Assembly (NCBI GenBank): GCA_020636215.1
Contig: JACJYG010000005.1
Span: 496,001 to 560,000 of the forward strand
DNA: 64,000 nt
Source: Lewinellaceae bacterium
Lineage (GTDB): Bacteria; Bacteroidota; Bacteroidia; Chitinophagales; Saprospiraceae
Direction: 5' to 3'
Shown here: positions 19,134 to 26,523 of the stretch, piece after piece
Layout of the letters: each line of letters opens with the position of its first letter
Numbering within the stretch: position 1 is the first letter of the stretch
The notes under the pieces: generated by a model
The model's input: only the letters and a program-made list of their open reading frames with translations
Told to the model about the DNA's origin: nothing
The model's database searches: none
Translations under genes and position numbers: made by a program

Positions 19134-20306
19134 TTAGTTTTTCAGCACTCCTGGCGCCTTTCTTGCGAACTCCGTTGCCTTTACAGCAATTTCGAGACTT
19201 GCCAGGCCGGCTTCCAGAGGAGCCGTGAGCAGATGTGCCGGGTCGTCGATCTTTCGGAGCACGTCCAGCAAAGACGCCCGGACGGAGCTCGAGTAAATAT
19301 CCTGCTTTGACCGGCGGGTCAGCAATTGCCCGCTGACCATTTCATCCACCTCGTAGCGGATGCCGCCGGAGCGAATGAATCGTTCTGTTGGGGGGATGGG
19401 GCTATCGGGAGGCCCCCATCCGGCCGGCCTCGATTCATCGGCCGCCTCTTGTATAGGGATGGCGCTGCCCATTTCAAAAAGAGCGCTAGATAGCAGTTTT
19501 TGTTTAGTGCTTGGGTTGACCAGCGCTTTTAGCTCGGCCCGGAGGGGGATCCAGCCATGCAACTCGAGGTCGGCCAGGTCGTAGGCCAGCTTAATTTTGG
19601 TGGCTTCGAAGAATCCGGGGCGGGAAAAGGCGTGGTAGTGGGTAGCGAAGAGCCCGCCTTCGTATAGCACGTTGGCTATGGCCTGGTCTTCCTGCCGGGG
19701 AGTCCGGTTGTGTTTCAGCCCGGTAACGGAAAGCGGTTTGGCCGGGTTTAAAAAGTGAACCAGATCAATAAAATGGACGCCATGTTCGATCAGGATGCCG
19801 CCGGAGCAGCCGGGCCGCCAAAACCAATGATCGGGCGGGAGCAGAGCGTCCTGCGCATAGTTTTCGACACTCACTCTTCTGAGTTTTCCAAAAACTTCCC
19901 CATGGGTAAGGCTTTGTATTTCCTGGAGCAGCGGATTGAAGCGCATCATGAAATCAATGGCTGCCACCACTTGGGTTTGGTTTCGGGTTTGGATGATCTT
20001 TTCTGCTTCGGTAAGGCTGATGGCAAGCGGTTTTTCGATCAGGATGTGTTTGCCTGCTTCCATACAGGCCGTTGCGATCTCTTCATGCGTATCGGGAACG
20101 GTGGCGATAGCTACCAGATCGATATCCTTTTCCAACAGAATATCCGGCCAGTGGGTATAGGTTCTCACCGATCTCAGGCCCTGTGTCTGTTGGGCCGCCT
20201 TGTCTGCGACTGCAACAACCCGGGCATTTTCAAGCTTTGTCCAGCTGTTGTGCAGGAATTTTCCGAATCCGCCGTAGCCGATGATCCCTATGTTGTGAAT
20301 TTTCAT
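19134..20306 (-). CDS. Gfo/Idh/MocA family NAD(P)-dependent sugar oxidoreductase
   Basis: A 390-residue cytoplasmic enzyme. The N-terminal Rossmann fold starts IGIIGYGGFG with the glycine motif at about 10-15, and the family EKP motif is at 91-93 (IEKPLAISLTEAEKI). A following HGVHFIDLVHF segment supplies the histidine that usually aids catalysis in this superfamily. The C-terminal half is longer than the minimal family length. Members oxidise or epimerise sugars, sugar acids and inositols. Its position between a GH130 enzyme and a toroid lipoprotein suggests it modifies the imported mannoside or a released sugar, but substrate and cofactor cannot be read from sequence. Confidence 0.88.
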   Translation of the reverse strand: MKIHNIGIIGYGGFGKFLHNSWTKLENARVVAVADKAAQQTQGLRSVRTYTHWPDILLEKDIDLVAIATVPDTHEEIATACMEAGKHILIEKPLAISLTEAEKIIQTRNQTQVVAAIDFMMRFNPLLQEIQSLTHGEVFGKLRRVSVENYAQDALLPPDHWFWRPGCSGGILIEHGVHFIDLVHFLNPAKPLSVTGLKHNRTPRQEDQAIANVLYEGGLFATHYHAFSRPGFFEATKIKLAYDLADLELHGWIPLRAELKALVNPSTKQKLLSSALFEMGSAIPIQEAADESRPAGWGPPDSPIPPTERFIRSGGIRYEVDEMVSGQLLTRRSKQDIYSSSVRASLLDVLRKIDDPAHLLTAPLEAGLASLEIAVKATEFARKAPGVLKN

Positions 20307-20338
20307 TACTCCGCTTATGAATTAGTTTCCGCACCGCT

Positions 20339-21787
20339 CTAAACCTCTTTACTTTTAAATCTGGTTAAATCCAATTCCCTGATCAGCGCCTCCGTTTCTA
20401 CTACCGCGAAGCTCACGGCGCTATCTGACATTGCGTAGGGAATGATCAGGTTCTCCCGGTGTTGGAGAAGCCCGCAGGTATAGAGTACATTGGGGACGTA
20501 GCCATTCCGCTCTTCCTCATTGGGGCTCAATAATGGCTGGCTCAGGCTGCCCAGAACGATCTCGGGTTGATGCAGGTCGAGCAAGGTGAAGCTAAGCACG
20601 TATTTGCGCATCGGCCCCACTGCGTGGGTGAGCAATAACCAGCCGTAAGGAGTCTTCAACGGGCTGCCGCCATTGCCCATTTGCAGAATCTCCCAACTTC
20701 TGGCAGGCTGCTGCAATAGTTTGTGTTCCTCCCAGAAATGTAAGTCATCGGAATACATGACCGTTAAATTTCGGCCGCCCTGGCGGCCGATCTTGGCGTA
20801 TTTTCCGTTTATCTTTTCCGGGAATAAGGCCATCCCTTTATCTGTTGCCGCTTTGCCGTACAAGGGGCGGATACGGAAGTACTGAAAATCCTTGGTTTCG
20901 ATCAACTGCGGGCGGATAGCTCTACCGTTGTAGGCCGTATAGGTACCCAGGTAAACTTTTTCCTCCCCGTCGGAAAAGAATACAAAGCGTGCATCCTCCA
21001 TTCCATTGGATTCGGAACGGGAATTCGGAAAGATCACCCGGCTGCTGATGGGCGTATCCGACTTGAATTTCAGGTCGTAGTTATGATCAAAGATGTGGCT
21101 GATATGCTCTTTGTCCGATGAAAGCTCCAGTTTATGGGCTTGTTCCAAATGATCGATCAAGGCCAGTGCTTCTCGTTCCGTAAAGCGTTCCGGCAGCTTA
21201 TCGCTGACCAGGCTGTTTATTCCCCCTTCGCTTTCCATCCGCCGTAGAACAAAGGATTTGTCCAGAGAAATATCTTCCACTTTCTGTCCGGTGTGTAGCC
21301 GGTGGTCTGTCGGGTCCATGCTTATTTGCCCGTCGGCGCTGATCAGGCCGGTTTGAAAGGTGATGGAAGAAATGTGCCCTTCCCCGGTTGACCGCAACGT
21401 CAGGATAAAGCGCAGCTCTCCCTCCTTGAGGCCCTGCTGATCCGGGTGTGGGACGATGGAGGGATTAAACAGCGCCGCCGCTTCGGTGGCGTATTCATGG
21501 GTAAAATAGGCGCCGATCAGCAGTTTTTTCGCCATCGGGGGTTCCTCCGTAATGAAGAAGGCCAGTTTCTCGTAGTTTTCCAGGAAGGCGGCTTTCAGGT
21601 CGAAATGCCGGCTTTGGAACTCGGCATAGACCTCCTGAAGCTGGGCTTCCACCACTGCGTCTTCCAGTCCAAGCACATAGTGCACCACCGATTCAAAGCG
21701 ATCGGGGCTGGCAAATTTCAAGAACCGAAGTACTACTTTTCGAGGATCGGCTTTAATTCTTAGGTTCGTCCTTTTTATAGGAATCAT
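20339..21787 (-). CDS. GH130 family beta-mannoside enzyme, long form
   Basis: A 482-residue cytoplasmic protein with a roughly 130-residue helical N-terminal extension (residues 1-130) before the five-bladed propeller. The GH130 motif GMEDAR places the catalytic aspartate at 265, and the sequence continues with LGTYTAYNG as in this family. Known GH130 members are mannoside phosphorylases or beta-1,2-mannosidases. The basic residues that bind phosphate in the phosphorylases are less clearly present here (HAVGPMRKY replaces the usual YHG segment), so hydrolase or an unusual phosphorylase are both open. It lies 25 bases after the second permease gene, which supports action on the imported oligosaccharide. 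Confidence 0.88.
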   Translation of the reverse strand: MIPIKRTNLRIKADPRKVVLRFLKFASPDRFESVVHYVLGLEDAVVEAQLQEVYAEFQSRHFDLKAAFLENYEKLAFFITEEPPMAKKLLIGAYFTHEYATEAAALFNPSIVPHPDQQGLKEGELRFILTLRSTGEGHISSITFQTGLISADGQISMDPTDHRLHTGQKVEDISLDKSFVLRRMESEGGINSLVSDKLPERFTEREALALIDHLEQAHKLELSSDKEHISHIFDHNYDLKFKSDTPISSRVIFPNSRSESNGMEDARFVFFSDGEEKVYLGTYTAYNGRAIRPQLIETKDFQYFRIRPLYGKAATDKGMALFPEKINGKYAKIGRQGGRNLTVMYSDDLHFWEEHKLLQQPARSWEILQMGNGGSPLKTPYGWLLLTHAVGPMRKYVLSFTLLDLHQPEIVLGSLSQPLLSPNEEERNGYVPNVLYTCGLLQHRENLIIPYAMSDSAVSFAVVETEALIRELDLTRFKSKEV

Positions 21788-21812
21788 TTCTGTTCATTTA
21801 TTGGGTAAACAC

Positions 21813-22628
21813 TCAACCCTTCAATCCGGATGAGGCCATACTCCGGATAAAGTGTTTCTGGAAGATGGAATAGGCGATGATGATCGGCAAAGCCAGCAAT
21901 ACCGCTGAGGCCAGTTTGACCCCAAGTTGTGCTTCCGCCCGCCCGCCAACGGCGAAGAGTGTGACGAGCTGCGGCATGGTCATCAGTTGTTCGTCCCGGA
22001 TCACGATGAGTGGCCAAAGCACATCGTTCCAGGAGTTCATAAAAGTGAGAATGCCAACAGTAATGATTGTAGGAATAATATTCGGCCACAGAATTTGATA
22101 AATAATACGGAGTTCACCACAGCCATCCATCCGGGCGGCATCGATCAGGTCGTTGGGTATGCTCTTGAAAGCCTGTCGGAATAATAGTATGGCAAAGGCG
22201 TTATTCAAAGCCGGTATGATCAGCGCCGCCAAAGTGTCCACCCACCGGAATTTTACCATCAGGATGTAATTGGGAATCAGCGTGATCTGAAAAGGAAGGG
22301 TCATGGTAAAGATGATGATAAAAAATAATAGGTTCTGTCCTTTAAACTGAAGTTTGGCCAATGCATAACCGGTCATAGAACCAAACACCAATACGCCCAG
22401 GGTCGACAAACTGGCTACGATGGTGCTGTTCAGCAACGACCGCCAGATGGGTATCTTACTGAACATGAGCGTATAATTGCTGAAGGTCAGATCCAGCGGC
22501 GCCATTCCCAGTTCGCCGATCTGGCTTTCCGGTGTCAGCGATGCCAGTACCATCCAGTAAAAGGGATAAAGGAAGGACAGGGCGGCGCCGGTGAGTAGAA
22601 TGAAAAGGATGATTTTGGATGGTTTCAT
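21813..22628 (-). CDS. Sugar ABC transporter permease, MalG type
   Basis: A 271-residue inner-membrane protein with about six hydrophobic helices. The coupling-helix (EAA) motif is DAARMDGCGELRIIYQILWP, where the MalK-type ATPase docks. The N-terminal helix is followed by the short periplasmic region typical of MalG/LacG permeases (CUT1 family). It lies 16 bases after the MalF-type permease gene and forms the transport channel with it. Length and motif order are normal for the family. Confidence 0.93.
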   Translation of the reverse strand: MKPSKIILFILLTGAALSFLYPFYWMVLASLTPESQIGELGMAPLDLTFSNYTLMFSKIPIWRSLLNSTIVASLSTLGVLVFGSMTGYALAKLQFKGQNLLFFIIIFTMTLPFQITLIPNYILMVKFRWVDTLAALIIPALNNAFAILLFRQAFKSIPNDLIDAARMDGCGELRIIYQILWPNIIPTIITVGILTFMNSWNDVLWPLIVIRDEQLMTMPQLVTLFAVGGRAEAQLGVKLASAVLLALPIIIAYSIFQKHFIRSMASSGLKG

Positions 22629-22644
22629 GATTTCGTTTCTTTTT

Positions 22645-23529
22645 TCAATCCTCCGATTCGATCGTATACTTCTGCACCATAACCACGATCAGGATCAGCA
22701 GGGCGAAAGACAGGCCCAGGGCAGCTGAATACCCCATATGGTAGTACTCGAAAGCCTGCTTATAGATGTAAAGCATGGCGGAAAGTGTACTGTTCAGCGG
22801 GCCGCCGCCGGTCATGATATAGGGTTCGATAAACAAGCTGAAGCCGCCGATCGTCGAGAGGATGACCACCATAAAGATCGTTGGATTGATGGCGGGCAGC
22901 GTGATGTACCGGAATTGCTGCCAGGCAGTGGCGCCCTCCACTTCTGCCGCTTCGTAATAGCTGGCCGGAACGGCCTGCAGGCCCACGAGGAACAGGATGA
23001 CGTACAAGCCCACATTTTTCCAGGTAGCCATAATGGCAATGGCCGCCATGGCGATCCTCCAGTTCGTCAGCCATTCCACTCTGCCCAGGCCCAGGCTGAT
23101 CAGCACCCGGTTGATCAGGCCGGTGTCCAGCCCATAGAGCTGTTGCCACAAAATAGTGACTACCACTCCGGAGATCACGACCGGCAAAAAGAACGACGCC
23201 CGGAAAAAACCCCGGAAAAGAAGCTTTTGATTCAGGAAATAAGCCAGCGCCAGTGCCACTACAATCTGCAGCGGAATGTGGACCAGCAGGAAAAACAAGG
23301 TGTTGAGCAGTGCTTTCCAAAAAAGCCGGTCCTGAATGAGCCGCAGAAAGTTGTCCGCCCCTACATACTCCATCGGAGAGATGATGTTCCACTTGTGAAA
23401 AGTGAGCACAATTGAAAAGGCCACCGGAAAAAAAACAAAGAGCAACAGGTGGATCAGATAAGGCGATACGACGAGGTACGGCAATACCTTTTTTTGAAGC
23501 TGTTTGTTTTGTTTTTGTTCGCTTGGCAT
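22645..23529 (-). CDS. Sugar ABC transporter permease, MalF type
   Basis: A 294-residue inner-membrane protein starting MPSEQKQNKQLQKKVLPYL with six predicted helices and the EAA motif EAAEVEGATAWQQFRYITLP. It is a short MalF-type CUT1 permease without the large periplasmic loop of enteric MalF. It pairs with the downstream MalG-type permease. The gene is separated from the upstream solute-binding-protein gene by a 362-base GC-rich insert, unlike the tight spacing elsewhere in this operon. Confidence 0.93.
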   Translation of the reverse strand: MPSEQKQNKQLQKKVLPYLVVSPYLIHLLLFVFFPVAFSIVLTFHKWNIISPMEYVGADNFLRLIQDRLFWKALLNTLFFLLVHIPLQIVVALALAYFLNQKLLFRGFFRASFFLPVVISGVVVTILWQQLYGLDTGLINRVLISLGLGRVEWLTNWRIAMAAIAIMATWKNVGLYVILFLVGLQAVPASYYEAAEVEGATAWQQFRYITLPAINPTIFMVVILSTIGGFSLFIEPYIMTGGGPLNSTLSAMLYIYKQAFEYYHMGYSAALGLSFALLILIVVMVQKYTIESED

Positions 23530-23891
23530 TTGCTTTGAATGGTTGGTTTTTATTGGGAGTCTTCAAAAAACTGTGTCAAAACCTTCGTCCCGATCAGGGA
23601 GGCCTTGGTTTTTCTGGGGTTCCAGGGAACTCGAACTTTACCCGGCCCTCAAGGACGGGACTCGAATACACGAACTCCTGAACACTCCCTTTTTATTGTT
23701 CATCCGCTCCCGGCCTCCTACGTCGGTACGGGCTTTCGCCCGCCAAAGCGGCTTCGGCCCGCGGCGGCGGGACTCCCTTCGGCCGCTTCCGCCCGTCCTC
23801 GTACCTCGGCCGGGTAAACCTTCCGCCCGCCTACTCGTTACACTCGCGTTCGGGTAAAATTTCCCACTTCCCACTTCCGATTTCCCACTTC
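23530..23891. repeat. GC-rich repeat-bearing insert inside the ABC transporter operon
   Basis: This 362-base gap between the solute-binding-protein gene and the MalF-type permease gene holds no credible gene. Next to the upstream stop codon it has CCCACTTCC repeated three times (23870-23900 region). Next come GC-rich inverted segments around 23720-23820, two plus-strand CGGGTAAA ends (about 23812 and 23855), and a copy of a dispersed repeat at 23627-23655. Short ORFs here read through the repeats in several frames, which argues against coding. It could form mRNA structures that set the ratio of binding protein to permease (inference). Confidence 0.55.
23627..23655 (-). repeat. Dispersed repeat, copy A
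   Basis: On the minus strand it runs TCCTTGAGGGCCGGG followed by TAAAGTTCGAGTTC. It matches a second copy at 61372-61399 with one substitution and one inserted G. The two copies are 38 kb apart, in unrelated intergenic regions and in the same orientation, so this looks like a genome-wide short repeat. The surrounding sequence does not fold as a tRNA. Confidence 0.6.
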
Positions 23892-25199
23892 CTATCTGGC
23901 TCTCAACAGCACATTGACCGCCCGCTCCGCATCTGCAATAGCTTCTTCCGGGCTTTTGACCTGGTAGAGCACACAAGCTTCATATTCCTGGGAGATGATA
24001 TCGAATACTTCAGTCAGCACCGCGCAGTTGTCGACGCCTTTCACGTGCTTGGCCTGTTCGGCAAAAACCTGGAGTTGGGGGTTTTGGGCAAAAAAAGCCT
24101 GAAAGCCGGGGATCGTATCGATGCCCTGCCGCCGGGGCAACTGGTTGGTGGCTTGTAAAAACTGAAGGTCGCCTTCTTCGTCGGCCATTGTTTTAATAAA
24201 CTCGAAGGCCAGCTGTGGGTTCCGACAGGTGTTGAAGATCACGATACTTTTGGGGTCGCAATAGGTATAAATAGGCCCTATATGATCATCCGGCGCCGGC
24301 ATTGGATAAAAACCATATTCGAATCCCTCCCGTTTATACCGCTCGAGATACTGTATCTCCCAGGGGCCGGTCCATTTCGTCGCATATTTTTCGGCGACAA
24401 AAAGATCCTGCCCGGCAGACTGTTCCTGTTTGGAAAAGTAATTCTTCCGGTACAACTCCTGCAAAAACCGAAACGCCTCGATAGCGTATTCGTTATTAAA
24501 ATTAGCCCGGTTGTCTTTGATCAGTGGCATACCGCCGGATGCGGCCAGATAGAGGGGATAGAAATTGAACAAGCGCTGGTACCAGGCCAGTTTGGTCGAA
24601 GTATTTCCAAACCACTGATCGATATAACCGTCGCCATCGGTGTCTTTTTTAAATTTTTCTGCAGCTTGAAGGTAGGCAGAATAGCTTTGGGGAGGGGTGT
24701 CCAGGCCCAGCTCGGCAAAGATCCGTTTGTTGTAGATGGTCATAAAGGGGTTGATCTTCCAGGGCATCTGGTAGATATGCCCGTCACCGGAGGTGATCTC
24801 CTGGATAGTGGCCGGGCTACAGCGCTGCTGGATGAATTCCAGAAAACCATCGAGGGTATCCAGTGCGACCAAAATGCCGGCATTGCTGTAAAATTCCACC
24901 GTGCCCTGCCAGATGTTGGAGTAAATGTCGGGAGTGGTTTTGGCTACCACCGCCGCCAGAATGATCTCTTCACTCGATTGCCCCTCCGGCACCGGCTGAT
25001 ATTTGATCGGGGCATCCGGATGTGCATTGTTCCAGCGGCCGACCGCCCACTGCGAAAACTGGATCTCCCCGCCGTTGTTCGACGACCAGTATTCCAGGCC
25101 AGCGCCACGGGATAGATGGCCTTCCCGGCAGGAGGGGAAAGCCAATACCAGGAAAAGAAAAAGAAGAACGGCCGCTTGTAGATTTTTTTTAGGCATCAT
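23892..25199 (-). CDS. Sugar ABC transporter solute-binding lipoprotein
   Basis: A 435-residue protein with a lipoprotein signal (lipobox FPSC, Cys24), then a MalE-type family 1 solute-binding fold. Segments such as YWSSNNGGEIQFSQWAVGRWN, a DTDGDGYIDQW loop that resembles a calcium site, and WTGPWEIQYLERY are typical of this group. It would be anchored to the membrane and deliver an oligosaccharide to the permeases. Its ATG overlaps the stop codon of the upstream GH130 gene by one base (TAATG), so the two are probably translationally coupled. That links substrate capture directly with mannoside cleavage. Confidence 0.92.
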   Translation of the reverse strand: MMPKKNLQAAVLLFLFLVLAFPSCREGHLSRGAGLEYWSSNNGGEIQFSQWAVGRWNNAHPDAPIKYQPVPEGQSSEEIILAAVVAKTTPDIYSNIWQGTVEFYSNAGILVALDTLDGFLEFIQQRCSPATIQEITSGDGHIYQMPWKINPFMTIYNKRIFAELGLDTPPQSYSAYLQAAEKFKKDTDGDGYIDQWFGNTSTKLAWYQRLFNFYPLYLAASGGMPLIKDNRANFNNEYAIEAFRFLQELYRKNYFSKQEQSAGQDLFVAEKYATKWTGPWEIQYLERYKREGFEYGFYPMPAPDDHIGPIYTYCDPKSIVIFNTCRNPQLAFEFIKTMADEEGDLQFLQATNQLPRRQGIDTIPGFQAFFAQNPQLQVFAEQAKHVKGVDNCAVLTEVFDIISQEYEACVLYQVKSPEEAIADAERAVNVLLRAR

Positions 25200-26245
25200 T
25201 AAAAATATCTAAGTTTCGCCAGCAGGCCGGATATTGACGTCCGGGCGCCACAGACGACCTTATCGGAGGCCCCGTAATAAATCGTCAGCTCGTCGCCATC
25301 TACAAGGTGGCCGTTCATAAAGACCACATTACCGAAAAAACCTTTTTTCTCGTATTCCGCGGTGGGCTCCATAAAGGGCTTTTCTGACCGGGCGATAACT
25401 TTCCGGGGGTCATCCAGGTCGAGTAGGGCAGCGCCCAGGCAGTATCGGCTGGTTTCATCAGCACCGTGGTAGATCACCAGCCACCCTTTCGGCGTGCGGA
25501 TCGGCGCGGCGCCAGCTCCTACGCGCTCACAGTCCCACATGCCCTTTCGGGTGTGCATCAAACAGTGATGGCCGCCCCATTTTTCCAGATCATCCGATTC
25601 GGATAACCAGATATAATTGCCACCCAGGCCTATACCGGAAGGGCGGTGCAAACAAAAATAGCGGCCGTTGATCTTTTCTTCAAATATCGCGCAGTCCTTA
25701 TTGTGGGGAGGAAGGATCATGCCATGCCGCTTGAAATGAGCCCAATCCTGGGTGCTCATCAGCCCTACCCCGACGCCGTGTTCCGACACCTGGGTATAGG
25801 TCAGGTAGTACCGGCCTTCGATCTGGCTCACGCGGCAGTCCTCAATGCCGAAAGTTTCCATCGTTCCCTCGCCGAAGATTTTTCCCGGTATGAAATCGGG
25901 GCTGCGAAAGTGAATGCCATCCTCACTACAAACTAAGCCCAGGTGTGAAAGCGTGGAGAGATACACCGTCTTTTTGTATTTCACCAGCCTGGGGTCAGAA
26001 AGGTCAATATCCGGGTCGCCTTCCTCAAACTCCAGGATCTTGACGGCCCCATCTGCTCCGATAATCGGGAAAGTTACTTTTCCTGCTACCTGTACGGGCC
26101 GCTCGGCAATTCGCAACAACAACCAGGTCAGCCCACGGAAAGAAAAAACTCCGGGATTCAATGCCCCTTCAACGACCATGTCCGGCCGGCTGGGCGCTAC
26201 ATCCTGAGTTTTTATGATGGGGTTTTCAGTAAACCGTGCTACCAT
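25199..26245 (-). CDS. GH130 family beta-mannoside phosphorylase-like enzyme
   Basis: Start chosen at the ATG at 26245 (MVARFTENPIIKTQD), because the longer frame begins with TTG and adds 33 residues of low-complexity sequence unlike the family N-terminus. The protein is 348 residues, the standard length for GH130. Motifs: ENPI near the start, LNPG, SDPRLV, and GIEDCR with the catalytic aspartate at 136. It also has LHRPSG and IYHGADETSRY, whose His/Arg residues bind phosphate in characterised phosphorylases. I therefore favour phosphorolysis of a beta-mannoside to mannose 1-phosphate, in the cytoplasm. The gene is coupled to the solute-binding-protein gene by a one-base overlap. Confidence 0.88.
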   Translation of the reverse strand: MVARFTENPIIKTQDVAPSRPDMVVEGALNPGVFSFRGLTWLLLRIAERPVQVAGKVTFPIIGADGAVKILEFEEGDPDIDLSDPRLVKYKKTVYLSTLSHLGLVCSEDGIHFRSPDFIPGKIFGEGTMETFGIEDCRVSQIEGRYYLTYTQVSEHGVGVGLMSTQDWAHFKRHGMILPPHNKDCAIFEEKINGRYFCLHRPSGIGLGGNYIWLSESDDLEKWGGHHCLMHTRKGMWDCERVGAGAAPIRTPKGWLVIYHGADETSRYCLGAALLDLDDPRKVIARSEKPFMEPTAEYEKKGFFGNVVFMNGHLVDGDELTIYYGASDKVVCGARTSISGLLAKLRYF

Positions 26246-26348
26246 TTGGGGAATTTGATATTTGCCCGCCCTCGCGTTTCGGGCTTGGGCGGATAAGGAA
26301 ATGCTTGCTGTTAGGCTTGCTTCGTCAGATAAGCAGGGGATCAAATTA

Positions 26349-26491
26349 AAGGTTAAGGCTGAGGCTGAGGTTGAGGTTAAGGCTGAGAAAAGTTCAAAAA
26401 GAACTGAGCCTCAACCTTAAACCTTAACCTCAACCTTAACCTTGACCTCAACCTTAACCTTGACCTCAACCTTAACCTTGACCTCAACCTC
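26349..26491. repeat. Hexamer-based repeat with inverted arms
   Basis: A purine-rich arm (26349-26387) built of GGTTAAGGCTGAGG-type hexamers is followed by a short AGTTC/GAACT hairpin (26391-26405) and then by a pyrimidine-rich arm (26404-26491). The last part is 3.5 copies of the 18-base unit CCTCAACCTTAACCTTGA starting at 26428, 26446 and 26464. The two arms are broadly complementary and could form a long imperfect hairpin. It lies between the LamG gene stop and the GH130 start, both on the minus strand, so it may terminate or attenuate transcription at the border of the secreted and cytoplasmic halves of the locus. Confidence 0.8.
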
Positions 26492-26523
26492 TTTTATCTA
26501 AAGCCGTTCATTCCAAAAGCTGC

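Noticed and set aside
23600..23690. tRNA-like TTCGAGTCC segment on the minus strand
   Set aside because: No T-stem pairing, no acceptor stem and no anticodon arm; part of a dispersed repeat.
23638..23976. 112-residue frame at the end of the binding-protein gene
   Set aside because: It is made of repeat-derived Ser/Gly/Arg-rich sequence and overlaps the real gene end.
26428..26491. CRISPR-like regular repeat
   Set aside because: The 18-base units are adjacent without spacers and no cas gene is present.
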